Shown here piece after piece: positions 20,958 to 31,154 of a DNA stretch of 64,000 nt. The notes under the pieces were generated by a model. It ran no database searches. It saw only the letters and a program-made list of their open reading frames with translations, and had not been told where the DNA came from. A program made the translations under genes and the position numbers. Each line of letters starts with the position of its first letter. The stretch's first letter is position 1. Source of the stretch: Ceratopteris richardii (Eukaryota; Streptophyta; Polypodiopsida; Polypodiales; Pteridaceae); NCBI GenBank assembly GCA_020310875.1, contig CM035420.1, positions 184,499,380-184,563,379 of the forward strand. Direction: 5' to 3'.

Positions 20958-22646
20958 TCAGGTTTTGTCGTTCCTTCTTCCTTTTTTCATATTCGGCTGC
21001 ATCCTTGCAAAATCTCCGGATGTGGCCAATCTCACCGCAAAAATGACATCGAGGTGGTGGTAGAGAAGTACCTTCCGCTGATGTACTTGCTTGCCATCGA
21101 TTTGCATTGAAATTGGTATTCTACTGTCCCCAGTAATTTCTGTATCCTTGCGCCTAATTGTTTCGCATCTGCGGTGGCACATAGTGAGTTGTTGGCTTCC
21201 CTGGTTCTTGTATAATGGCGTTTACAGCTTCTCGTCCCTGCACTTTGGCATTATACGCACAATTTTTGGTTGAGTGTCCGGTGGTATTGCAGATGGCACA
21301 ATACATCTGATTAAGGGAACAGGTAGCACTGGTGTGCTTGGGATTTTTTCACTTAGTGCAATACATCTGTTTAGCCGGATCATCTGTAACGTTCTTGCTG
21401 GCTTTTAGCCACTCCAAGTCTTCAGTGAATCCTCCAACCTTATACTCTAGTTGTAGGGCCATCGCTATAATAGCATCCAGTGTCATAGCACCCACACAAC
21501 GGATGATCATGATTTGTCTTAACTGTGGGGTCAGACCATTAATGAACCACTGGGTTATAACATCATCTGATAAATTAGCATGTGCCAGAGGTAGTTGCCT
21601 TAGATGAGTTCTAAACAATGTGGCATATTCCTGAACAGTCTGGTGCGGCTTCTGTCTATTGTTCTGCAAGTAATCAAAAATTTCGACAGGGTTCTTCTTT
21701 AGCCGGAACCTCTGCAAAAACGCATCCCTTACCGCCTCATATGTAACAAAATGGTTGATATCATACTCTGTTAGCCACCTCGCTGCTTCGTTGACTAATG
21801 TTGACTGGAATACGATGGCCTTGTACACCGGATCCATTGGATGGTTCAGTACGGCATAACCTATCCCAAAGGTACGAACATGTGCATCAGGGTCGTCACC
21901 TGGAAATCCACCGAACTTTGTGTACGTCATCCCTGTTGGAACAGGTCGAAGTGGAAGTGGTTGTTGCTGTTGCTGCTGTTGTTGTCCACTCATGGTGCTA
22001 TTAGTGGTACCGTTGCTGTCTCTTGAGTTCTGAGGAGGTGTTTCTAGTCCTTCGGAATTTGTGTGGTCAAATTGCTCACCTTCCGGCTTGAAAATAGCGT
22101 TCAATCTCTTAAGGATCTCCAAATCGAAGAGCCTATCCCCAGCCTTGATATCCTAGGTAGGCAAATTTGCCCCAAACAGTGGTGTCCGAAACGAAGATTC
22201 ACCAGGGAGTATCACACGGTCACCGGAAAACTGTAAATTCCCTGCAACTGGGACCGAACTATCATCGGAATTTGTCGACTTTCCCCAAAACAGGGTATTC
22301 TTTCACCGGCAATGATCTCTCTGGGTAACACCACTTTATTCTCGGAAAAGTTCGAATTCTGACCAGACGGTGTCGGGTCAACTGCGCACTGCGTCCTTGT
22401 ACACTCCGAAGTTACTGTTCCTTCTGTAGACTGCACCGAAATGACACCGGAATCTACTTGAATTTCCTCATGTGTCACCAGAATTCTACGGGAATCACTA
22501 CTAACGAGCTCCACCCCTTCGACAATTGGGCTTAACCGGTCTATACTTCTGCCGCCTGGGGGTGTCCCTAACAAATTTGGTACCACCCAAGGATGCTGGT
22601 CTCTCTTGTACTTCGGATACGACTCGCCAGACCGAGTAACCGGCAT
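20958..22646 (-). pseudogene. gypsy gag with two zinc knuckles (element Q)
   Basis: The N-terminal part (22646-22212) opens MPVTRSGESY. After a stop, 22122-21349 (257 codons open) has a polyglutamine run, then the capsid: TYTKFGGFPGDDPDAHVRTF, ARWLTEYDI, DAFLQRFRLKKNPVEIF and TQWFINGLTPQLRQ. Two CCHC knuckles follow: CAICNTTGHSTKNC at about 21310-21265 and CHFCGEIGHIRRFC at about 21050-21008. Only a few stops separate the pieces, so the ORF was recently intact. Confidence 0.85.
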
Positions 22647-22709
22647 ATATCACCTCTGCACCACTTGCGTACTACTCCACCTTACTGATTATTCACAGTC
22701 TGTGCCACC

Positions 22710-22727
22710 TTCCCATAGACGGCGCCA
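22710..22727 (-). promoter_or_regulatory. PBS of element Q
   Basis: The minus strand reads TGGCGCCGTCTATGGGAA, next to the LTR end with one base between. It starts with the universal TGG (complement of CCA) and is of a kind seen in many plant gypsy elements. I am not certain which tRNA it matches. Confidence 0.75.
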
Positions 22728-22728
22728 G

Positions 22729-23164
22729 TGTTAAAAGTGTGTTTCCGTCACAGGCACTTTTAAGTTCTTTCGGGTTCTTGGGAGTGGTAGGGGTCTGATA
22801 AATCAGAGGAGCTATAACTTAATTTTCCCAATTAACTTATCCGATCAGCAGTACGTTAATGTTCAATATGGAATCCTTTATGTAGTTTACTGTCAAATTC
22901 TGGTTAGACTTTTCACAGTACGTAATGCAAGAGTTATTTAACACCGTTGCACAGACTTATATCGACCACTTAACAGTACTAAGTTAATCACAAATCAATG
23001 TAATTAAACAAAGCAAGAGTTAACAGTACTCAGGATTTCAAGAATCATACACCACATCGTCTCCACTGACCGCAATCACCTAGACAAACAGTTTGGCGAT
23101 TCCGCTTGTCGTCACCGGAGAGTCACTGCCATGTCTTTTCATTGATTGATAAAAAGATACAACA
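22729..23164 (-). repeat. 5' LTR of element Q
   Basis: 436 bases, TGTTAAAAGTG at the left and GATACAACA at the right on the plus strand, so the termini form a TGTT/AACA inverted pair. PBS position and termini agree. Beyond 23164 P gag sequence resumes with cttcg. Confidence 0.8.
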
Positions 23165-23606
23165 CTTCGCTACGACCTTTCGGTTCGTGCGGTATAGGAA
23201 AAATATGAAATTACAATATGCCAATCTGGCGACCTTACACCCTCAAGCTTTGGATTCATATTATGCTAGTACTTCAAATGCACCTAATAGAGAGGAAAAT
23301 CGTACGACAAAGCCTAGATATAATAGACCATTGATGTGTTATCGCTCTGGTGAGTATGGCCATATGCAAAATAGGTGTTCCCTTCCAGAAGATGCACCTC
23401 CTTGTCAACATTGTCCAGAGGCCAAGGATCACTATACCAAAGACTGCCCAAGAAGTCGTCCTGCTCCAATCCACATGATTGCAATCTCTCCACAAGAAGA
23501 AGGTATGACCACTCAGTCTTATGTTGTTTCATCCTCTGCAATGCCCATGATGACTAGAGCCAGACAAGCAGCAATAATCCGTAGAGAGGAACAACAAGGA
23601 TTCTAG
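23165..23606 (+). pseudogene. gypsy gag C-terminal end (element P)
   Basis: The frame reads a short basic stretch, then zinc-finger-like segments: CYRSGEYGHMQNRC (second Cys replaced by Ser-Gly) and CQHCPEAKDHYTKDC. It ends in MMTRARQAAIIRREEQ at a stop at 23604-23606, just before pol. The capsid is missing, because it lay upstream of the Q insertion. Confidence 0.75.
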
Positions 23607-23672
23607 GATAAAGAGGAGGAAAAGAAGTCTGGGTGGAAGGGCCAAGCAGAAATTGAAGGAGCTTATGAAAGG

Positions 23673-26516
23673 ATGGCTACTTCTCTAAGGGACCAACCAT
23701 CAAGTCTGCAAGAAGACACTCATGAGGTAAACATTCAACAGATCTTGAAAGGTATTCATCACAAGGTTAGTTTGTACAAACTTATAAGGATGGATTCAAA
23801 AATAATAAGTGACTTATTGAAGATTATACACTCTGCTCACTTGATCCAATCACAGAGTATAGATGGTTTCATGGTTGATTTTCCCCCTCCACCCTTGGCA
23901 GACTACCAAAGCTCAAGGTTATCTGTTTGTGTAAAGGATGAAGCTCTCATAGGTGTGATCATAGATGGAGGCTCTAGTATCAATTTGATGCCAGATTTCA
24001 CAATGAAGAAACTGAATTTGAACCCCACCAAGATGGCACCATTCACAATTACACTAGTAGATCAACATCGAGTTGCACCTCTTGGCATTATTGAAAAGGT
24101 ATTGATGATAGTAATAGGTTGCCACTTTGTTCTAGATTTTGTTGTTATTGCACTTCCACAGGAGACTTCTTACCCTTTACTCTTGGGGAGACCTTGGCTG
24201 AGGCAATTAAAAGCTTTGCAAGATTGGGGAAAAAACAAACTATGGATTTCAACAAGCACCAATAGCCAACTGCAACTACATTTGGAAGAAGGATTCGACT
24301 CAGGGAAAACTACTGGGTATACTGTGGACACTCAGGTAATGCCCTCTCTACCCCAAGAAGAAGATACATTATTGAATTGGATGATGGAAAGTACAGAGTG
24401 TTGCACGGTGGAAATCAGTGAAATAGAAGAAGAAGTTACGGATGAAGGAGTTGCAGGAAAAGGCCATGAAGTTCCCAAGGAGTTGAAGAATGGAAGTTTG
24501 CAGGAGAACACAAACATCGTAGGGGCAACAACTATAGAAGTTCCAGAAAAGGAAAGTTATGAGCCTGAATGCAGAGAGGATCTCCCCTTTTCGGATATAC
24601 CTCAAGGATGGACCAGGGAACATATTGTAGAATATAAGCTAAATTCCACTCCTGCATACAGTGGAGATGATTTCTCACGTAAGAATAGTTCTGAAACACT
24701 GGTTCAAGAAATAAATTTAGGAGATGAAGAGAATCCTCAAGTAGTCCACTTGGCCTCTTGGCTATGGCATTATCCTCCTTTACTGCAGAAGGTAACTTCT
24801 TTACTTTTTGCTTATAAAAATGTCTTCGCATGGTCCTACAAAGATCTAATAGGGATACCAGAGGAGCTTGGATTACACAGAATACCCTTAGTTGAGGGAG
24901 CCGTGCTTGCAAGAAGTAGGCCATATCGACTCAATCCAAAATATGCAGAGGTAGTAAAGTTGGAAGTTACAAAACTAGAAGAAGCAGATATAATTGTTCC
25001 AGTAGAACATTCCAGGTGGATTTGTTCTATGGTTATTGTACCCAAGAAAGATAGTGGAAAAATGAGAGTTTGCGTTGATTTTCGTGCCTTAAATAAAGTG
25101 ACAGTTCAAGATGGATTTCCTCAGCCCTTTTCAGAGCAAGTACTTGAGGAAGTAGCCGGTCACACTTTGTATAGCTTCTTGGATGGTTTTAGTGGCTACA
25201 ATCAGATAGTGATCCATCCTGATGATAGGGACAAAATAGCCTTTGTTACTCCATGGGGCACTTATGTTTATACCCGCATGGCTTTTGGTTTGAAGAATGC
25301 ACCAGCTTCATTTAATAGAACAATGTATCTAATATTGGGCAAATGTTTGACAACCTTTCTACGCATTTTCATGGATGACTTTTCAGTATTTTTAGGCACA
25401 GATAGAAGAGCAGCAATTCAAGATTTCCATGATCATTTGGAAAATCTAAAAGAATTCTTTGAGCAATGTCTTATAACAGGTTTGAAGTTAAATCCTTCTA
25501 AATTTCACTTTTTGGTCACTAAGGGCACTCTTCTCGGTCACATAGTATCTGCTAAAGGGATAACGGTGGATCGTGCGAAGGTTACTGCTATCCTTTCCAT
25601 GCCTATTCCACAAAGCCCAAAGGAAGTGCAAAGTTTTTTGGGTCATGCAGGATACCATAGAAGATTTATACGAATGTATTCACAAATAGCTAAGCCCTTA
25701 TCAAGGCTTACCAATAAAAAGGTCCCTTTCTCATGGAATGCTGAAGTTGAGAAAGCATTTTGTGAACTAAAATTGAGGTTATGTACTGCTGCACTTTTAA
25801 GTGTTCCTAACTGGTCGTTGGAGTTTCATGTGCATATAGATGCCAGCCTTCATGCTGTTGGTGCAGTTCTAGCTCAACCATCATCACACAAGGTTGATAG
25901 ACCTATCTTCTATGCCAGCAGACTACTCACCCAGGCAAAAAGGAACTACAGTACGACCGAAAGGGAAGGCTTGGCTATTGTATTTGCTCTTCAAAAGTTT
26001 CGGCATTACCTTCTTGGTGTACATTTTATAGTCATATCTGACCATCAGCCTTTGAAGTACTTGATAAACAAGCCTAGAGTGGCTGGAAGGATTTGGAGAT
26101 GGTTACTCCTGTTTCAAGAATTCAACTTTGATATTCATATTAAGCCAGGAAGAGAGCACTACATGGCAGATCAAGTATCCAGGACCGCAATGAGCAAGAA
26201 GGCAACAGGTATTAATGATGAATTGGTGGATAGTAGTCTCTTCTTAGTAGTAACTCAGAGAGATTGGTATGATGGAATTCTCACTTTTCTTACTACTAGA
26301 AAACTCCCAGAGCACTTGACACCTATAGAAAAGAGAAGATTGCTCCTTAAAACCAAAGTCTACTCACTCATAAATGGAAATTTATATAGATATTGTCAGG
26401 ATGATATCTTGAGAAAGTGTGTTTATAAAGAGGAGGTAAATCTTTTGCTAGAGGTTGCACACAGTGAAGGACATCTAAAGGGGGAAGAATTGGCTCACAG
26501 AATCATCCACAAATGA
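23673..26516 (+). CDS. gypsy pol: protease, RT, RNase H, start of integrase (element P)
   Basis: 947 uninterrupted codons. Protease: IIDGGSSINLMPDF around residue 95 and YPLLLGRPWL around 165. RT: from about residue 449, with RVCVDFRALNKVT, SFLDGFSGYNQI, FGLKNAPASF and the catalytic FMDDFSVF around 565. RNase H: VHIDAS, TTEREGLAIVFALQKFRHYL and ISDHQPLKYL. The integrase zinc domain begins (HSEGHLKGEELAHR) but a TGA stops it at 26514-26516. The start given is the first ATG in frame; the true frame may have continued from gag. It is the best preserved pol in the window and all visible catalytic residues are present. Confidence 0.88.
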   Translation: MATSLRDQPSSLQEDTHEVNIQQILKGIHHKVSLYKLIRMDSKIISDLLKIIHSAHLIQSQSIDGFMVDFPPPPLADYQSSRLSVCVKDEALIGVIIDGGSSINLMPDFTMKKLNLNPTKMAPFTITLVDQHRVAPLGIIEKVLMIVIGCHFVLDFVVIALPQETSYPLLLGRPWLRQLKALQDWGKNKLWISTSTNSQLQLHLEEGFDSGKTTGYTVDTQVMPSLPQEEDTLLNWMMESTECCTVEISEIEEEVTDEGVAGKGHEVPKELKNGSLQENTNIVGATTIEVPEKESYEPECREDLPFSDIPQGWTREHIVEYKLNSTPAYSGDDFSRKNSSETLVQEINLGDEENPQVVHLASWLWHYPPLLQKVTSLLFAYKNVFAWSYKDLIGIPEELGLHRIPLVEGAVLARSRPYRLNPKYAEVVKLEVTKLEEADIIVPVEHSRWICSMVIVPKKDSGKMRVCVDFRALNKVTVQDGFPQPFSEQVLEEVAGHTLYSFLDGFSGYNQIVIHPDDRDKIAFVTPWGTYVYTRMAFGLKNAPASFNRTMYLILGKCLTTFLRIFMDDFSVFLGTDRRAAIQDFHDHLENLKEFFEQCLITGLKLNPSKFHFLVTKGTLLGHIVSAKGITVDRAKVTAILSMPIPQSPKEVQSFLGHAGYHRRFIRMYSQIAKPLSRLTNKKVPFSWNAEVEKAFCELKLRLCTAALLSVPNWSLEFHVHIDASLHAVGAVLAQPSSHKVDRPIFYASRLLTQAKRNYSTTEREGLAIVFALQKFRHYLLGVHFIVISDHQPLKYLINKPRVAGRIWRWLLLFQEFNFDIHIKPGREHYMADQVSRTAMSKKATGINDELVDSSLFLVVTQRDWYDGILTFLTTRKLPEHLTPIEKRRLLLKTKVYSLINGNLYRYCQDDILRKCVYKEEVNLLLEVAHSEGHLKGEELAHRIIHK

Positions 26517-27469
26517 CTATGGTGGCCGCATATTTACAAGGATGCGATCAAGTTTGCTAAAGAATGCCACATTTGCCAAAGATGTGCTCCTACGCCAACC
26601 AGATTGAATTTCCAATCATTAGTCATATCCACAGGATGGCTCCCATTTGAACGATGGGGTCTTGATTTCATAGGACCGATTAGTCCAACTGGTCAACCTG
26701 GGGGTAAGAAGTATATTTTGATGGCCACATGTTATGCAACTAAATGGATAGAGGCTAAAGCTACTGTGGACTGCACGGCCTTAACAGTAGCTAAGTTTTT
26801 GTATAAACGTATTTTCTCAAGATTTGGTTGCCCACTGGAAATCACTAATGATAGAGGAACACATTTTGTAAATCAATTGCTCCAATTTATATTTGACAGG
26901 TACAAGGTTTTTCATAAAAACTCATGTGCCTACTATCCAAGGGCGAATGGCCAAGCAGAAAGCTTCAATAAGATTTTGATTGGATTGCTTCGCAAATTAT
27001 CCTTCGATCATCAAAGCTTCTAGCCACAAGCATTGATCGGTGCAATTTGGGCTTTCAGAACTACAAAGAGGGGAACCACTAGCGAGAGTCCATTTTGCTT
27101 AGTATATGGAAAAGAGGCATTAGCACCATTCGAATTTATGATCAAAAAAGAAATTGGAGCCAAAACCATTGGAATTGAACCCCCATTAGGAGACTAGTGG
27201 CCTTAGAAGAATACAGGGAAGGAGCAATGCAAAACACAAGAAGGTCGCAAAAGATTGCAGGACAAATATCTTAGGTCCAAAGAAGTACAGGAATGATCCT
27301 TGGTTCTGGTGCATAAGATCCCAACAGTTTCAACCAAATTGGCACCCAAATGGATAGGACCGTACAAAGTGATAAAGGTATTACCACATGGAGCAGTGCA
27401 TCTGGAGGATTTGCAGGGTAAGAGGATACCCCTGGTCAATATCTCCAGGGTGAAGAATTACCTGAATTA
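26517..27469 (+). pseudogene. gypsy integrase (element P)
   Basis: Continues after the TGA with LWWPHIYKDAIKF and the zinc Cys pair CHICQRC. The core has all three catalytic positions: GLDFIGPIS, ITNDRGTHFVN and GQAESFNKIL. A TAG at 27021-27023 and later stops interrupt it, with the C-terminal segment APKWIGPYKVIKVLPHG and a final VNISRVKNYLN ending near 27469. Only a handful of point changes separate it from an intact gene. Confidence 0.85.
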
Positions 27470-27606
27470 AGACAAGATGGAAGAACTTCATTCACTATAC
27501 ATACCATATTTCATTCAGTGGTTGCAGTTTATTTAGTCTATTCAATAAGCATATGAAGAAAACTTGTATGAAGAAAAGTTGGACCGGGACGGTGCAAAGA
27601 CTTGAT

Positions 27607-27615
27607 GTGGGGGTT
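27607..27615 (+). other. Polypurine tract of element P
   Basis: GTGGGGGTT directly before the LTR start TGTAGCACC at 27616. Confidence 0.65.
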
Positions 27616-27643
27616 TGTAGCACCGCACGATTCTCTCTCTCTT

Positions 27644-27679
<36 letters not shown>

Positions 27680-27682
<3 letters not shown>

Positions 27683-29250
27683 ATTCGACCCAACACCCCT
27701 CCACAACCCCTCATGAACCCCACACCCCTCCACACCCCTCCACAACCCCCCACGAACCCCGCAAACCCCACAAACCCGACACCCCTCCACAACCCCCACG
27801 AACCTCGCAATCCCCACAAACCCCACACCCCTCCACACCCCCCCACAAACCCCACACCCCTCCACACCCCTCCACAGCCCCCCACAAACCCCGCAAACCC
27901 CACAACCCTCCACAACCCCCCACAAACCCCAAAAACCCCACACCCCTCCACAACCCCCCACAAACCCCACAAACCCCGCAACCCCACAAACCCCACACCC
28001 CTCTGCACCCCTCCACAACCCCCACGAACCCCGCAAACCCCACAAACCCCACACCCCTCCACAACCCCCCACAAACCCCACAAACCCCACACCCCTCCAC
28101 ACCCCTCCACACCCCTCCACAACCCTCCACAAACCCCGCAAACCCCAAAAATCCCACACCCCTCCACACCCCTCCGCAACCCCCCACGAACCCCACAAAC
28201 CCCACACCTCTCCACACCCCTCCACAACCCCCACGAACCCCACAAACCCCACACCCCTCCTCACCCCTGCACAACCCCCCACGACCCCACAACCCTCCGC
28301 AACCCTCTGCAACCCTCCACACCCCTCCACAACCCCCCACAAACCCCACACCCGTCCACACCCCTCCACAACCCCCCACCAACCCCACAAACCCCACACC
28401 TCTCCACACCCTTCCACAACCCCCACGAACCCTGCAAACCCCACAAACCCCACACCCCTTCTCACCCCTCCACAACCCCCCACGACCCCACAACCTTCCG
28501 CAACCCTCCACACCCCTCCACAACCCCCCACAAACCCCACACCCCTCTACATCCCTCCACAACCCCCCACGAACCCCGCAAACCCCACGAACCCCACACC
28601 CCTCCACAACCCCCCACGAACCCTGCAAACCCCACACGCCTCCACACCCCTCCACAACCCCCCACAAACCCCACAAACCCCACACCCCTCCACAACCCCC
28701 CACAAACCCCGCAAACCCCGCAAACCCCACACCCCTCCACACCCCTCCACAACCCCCACGAACCCCGCAAACCCCACAAAACCCACACCCCTCCACAACC
28801 CCCCATGAACCCCACAAACCCCACACCCCTCCACAACCCTCCACAAAGCCCCCAAACCCCGCAAACCCCACCAACCCCACACCCCTCCACACCCCTCCAC
28901 AACCCCCCATGAACCCCACAAACCCCACAAACCCCACACCTCTCCACACCCCTCCACACCCCTCCACAACCCCCACAAACCCCCGCAAACCCCACAAACC
29001 CCACACCCCTCCTCACCCCTCCACAACCCCCCACGACCCCACAACCCTCCACACCCCTCCACACCCCTCCACACCCCTCCACAACCCCCCACAAACCCCA
29101 CACCCCTCCACAACCCCCCACAAACCTTGCAAACCCCACAAACCCCACAGCCCTCCACAACCCCCCATGAACCCCACAAACCCCACACCTCTCCACACCC
29201 CTCCACAACCCCCACGAAACCCGCAAACCCCACACCCCTCCACGACCTCC
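27680..29250 (+). repeat. C-rich minisatellite in the P 3' LTR
   Basis: The same CCCCACAAA and CCCCTCCACA units as at 16150-16884, here about 1.57 kb. It follows a (CT)n tract of about 20 units. The minus strand has hundreds of G4+ runs. A 570-codon open frame and several overlapping ones on both strands arise from the repeat and carry no start context or domain. Confidence 0.95.
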
Positions 29251-29263
29251 AATGGCATTATAT

Positions 29264-29331
29264 GAAGATTATCGGCGTCAATTACTTTATAGAAAAAGAA
29301 GATTATCGGCGTCAATTACTTTATGGAAAAA
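29264..29331 (+). repeat. 34-base tandem duplication in P LTR
   Basis: Two adjacent copies that begin GAAGATTATCGGCGTCAATT, 29264-29297 and 29298-29331, differing by an A/G and in the A-run. Confidence 0.85.
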
Positions 29332-29944
29332 AGAAGGTTCACGATCAACTTTTCAAAATGATTTTTGCCCCTGCGCTTCAAAGGAATCGAACCCAGATCT
29401 ATACGTTGAGAGGCGGATGGACTATCCAAGGCGCCCGTCGACCTTTTTTACATGGAGATATAAGACAAGATGTAATATGGATAGTTTGAGGATCATTTTT
29501 CAACCAAACCCTACAGTCTTATATATCGTTGGAAAGCTCTCGACGAGTACTTTCCAATGGTGCAATAACAATTGTTGAAATCTTGGATCAATTTTTGACA
29601 CCCCCATAATCTCCCACAACTCACCTCCCACACCGCCCACTCAATTTGTAAGGATCAAAAGCTACTACAAAAAATAGGTGAAGGATGTGCTTCTTAGGGT
29701 CATTCGAATATCACGGGCGGCACAAAATGCGGATCTTAGCTTGCATGCAAAATAATTGTACGTGGTAAAAGTGAAAATAGAGAAATGATTGTTGCCGCCA
29801 ACCATTCATGACAACTGCCTATTTTTTAGGATCCAATTCAAGACTGGTGGCATATTTGATCTACCCCTCTAATTTTGGGCAATCAATCGGCGTATGATCA
29901 GTGGACATGAGGAATCGGCAAGGCCCTCTTGGCCTATTGGAGCC

Positions 29945-29952
29945 TATAAAAG
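29945..29952 (+). promoter_or_regulatory. TATA box of P 3' LTR
   Basis: TATAAAAG in a plus-strand context, downstream of the minisatellite. It would start transcripts near 29975 and fits a U3 of about 2.3 kb. Confidence 0.6.
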
Positions 29953-30680
29953 CAATGGACTTGTGTTCATTTGGGATACACACATATACATATGTACGTA
30001 CAGGGGTCCTCTCTTGGCACTGTGTTGCTACAAGCCTACTGTAGGAAGTCACTCTGTGGTGAGGATACAGAGCGTGGGCTTCCCAGTGAGGGCTAATAAC
30101 ACTATAGTGTGAAGAGAGCGGCTTGGTTTTGTCATTTAGTGTGAGTCATTGGCATTTCATGCTCTTTCCCTTAGAGCAAGTCTTCATACTTTGTATTGAT
30201 CAGTACTAGTCTGCATCTACTTGTGTCCATTGTACGGATTGGATGAATTCCTTGTATTGATGTTGTTTAGTTCTGGAGTGGCATGTTAGCCCAAAGCATA
30301 AACCTTTGAGCATCTCTTTTGCCTATGTTGTAATCATCTGATTCGAACTAAGGAGTGATTGATCTTCCAATTTTTGTCATTTGTCATTAATATTATCCCT
30401 AAGTTTTCACAACTCTATGCAATTATTGATATCTGCTTGCTCACAGAAATGTTGAAGGGTATATTTCCCTAAGGAGAACCTCCCTTGAGTAGGCGAAGTA
30501 CTGGAAGTGCATGTTGTATGCGCCTACTAAAGTAGATACCCCAGTACCTCCTCTAAACTTCTCTTCACTCTTGACCCCCTGTATCACTCAAAAACTTCCA
30601 AAAAACTCTTTGACCTACCCCCCGATACCGATTGAGACTTCAATCACATGAGCGTGTTCTGATGGTATTTTTGAGATACA

Positions 30681-31128
30681 ATCTTTGAGAAACTCACCTT
30701 CAAGGAAACCTTGGCTAAACTTTGGCCTCACAAGGTCGCTTACTTACTCGCTTACCACTATCGCGATACTGGTCGCTGCTCTTCCCATGATACTTGTTCA
30801 CACAAGTGACCAAAAGAACTCATTTTTTGGTTTTTATAGTCTTATGTTGCCTAGAACCTAAACTAAACTAAGCTTGACAAATTTTTGGGTTTTTCTTGAG
30901 GTATTCTACTTCTTCCTACTCTGCTCCTCTCTCCTGCCTAACCCTAAATCTTTCCTTACTTCTTCACTTCTAACCCTAAACCTAAAACTCATTACACACA
31001 CCCCAAGAGTGTGGAGTAATAAGTGTTGAAATACTTGACTCCTTGCCAGAGAACAAATTCACCTCTACAAGTATGATTCCTTCACTCCATAGCTCTAACC
31101 ATCATGAAGGCACCTTGGTTATGTTTCT
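30681..31128 (-). other. Leader of element O, PBS-proximal part
   Basis: No gene. Contains two motifs like those of the O array (ATCGCGATACTGG near 30770 and ATGATACT near 30794), followed by a unique stretch leading to the PBS. This resumption of the motif is the main evidence that O continues on this side of P. Confidence 0.5.
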
Positions 31129-31146
31129 TCCCCAAAAATGGCGCCA
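31129..31146 (-). promoter_or_regulatory. PBS of element O, degenerate tRNA-Asp type
   Basis: The minus strand reads TGGCGCCATTTTTGGGGA, 14 of 18 matches to TGGCGCCGTTGCCGGGGA. Confidence 0.65.
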
Positions 31147-31154
31147 AAAATATG

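Larger units (their letters stand above)
17058..23164 (-). mobile_element. Ty3/gypsy element Q, nested in P
   Basis: A nearly full-length minus-strand element: 5' LTR (23164-22729), PBS (22727-22710), gag (22646-20960), protease (20757-20182), RT, RNase H and integrase (to 17058). The 3' LTR is missing. Its insertion separates the P gag start from the P 5' LTR. Damage is limited to a few stops, one small frameshift and an integrase deletion, so Q is fairly young. Confidence 0.85.
23165..30680 (+). mobile_element. Ty3/gypsy element P, gag end to 3' LTR
   Basis: The plus strand carries a gag end with zinc knuckles, one long pol frame, integrase, a polypurine tract and a 3' LTR of about 3 kb. 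The 5' LTR fragment is at 16097-16884; Q and a deletion separate the two parts. P sits inside the leader of O. Confidence 0.82.
27616..30680 (+). repeat. 3' LTR of element P with internal minisatellite
   Basis: Starts TGTAGCACCG after the polypurine tract and, as best I can place it, ends GAGATACA at 30680, giving TGTA/TACA termini and a near-identical 5-base target repeat (atcct/atctt). About 3,065 bases. U3 holds the (CT)n tract, the C-rich array and a 34-base duplication, and a TATA box lies at 29945. The right end is the least certain point; any end between 30100 and 30680 would fit a promoter at 29945. Confidence 0.6.

Noticed and set aside
22017-22646. A possible host gene for the N-terminal piece of Q gag
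   Set aside because: It is colinear with gag, starts in the VTRSG manner of plant gypsy gag and lies right behind the PBS.
27553-29265. 570-codon plus-strand open frame, and overlapping long frames on both strands, rich in Pro/Thr/Asn/His or Gly/Val/Cys
   Set aside because: They exist because the minisatellite units contain no stop codons in any phase. There is no domain, start context or codon bias, and the same frames arise in the second array at 16150-16884.
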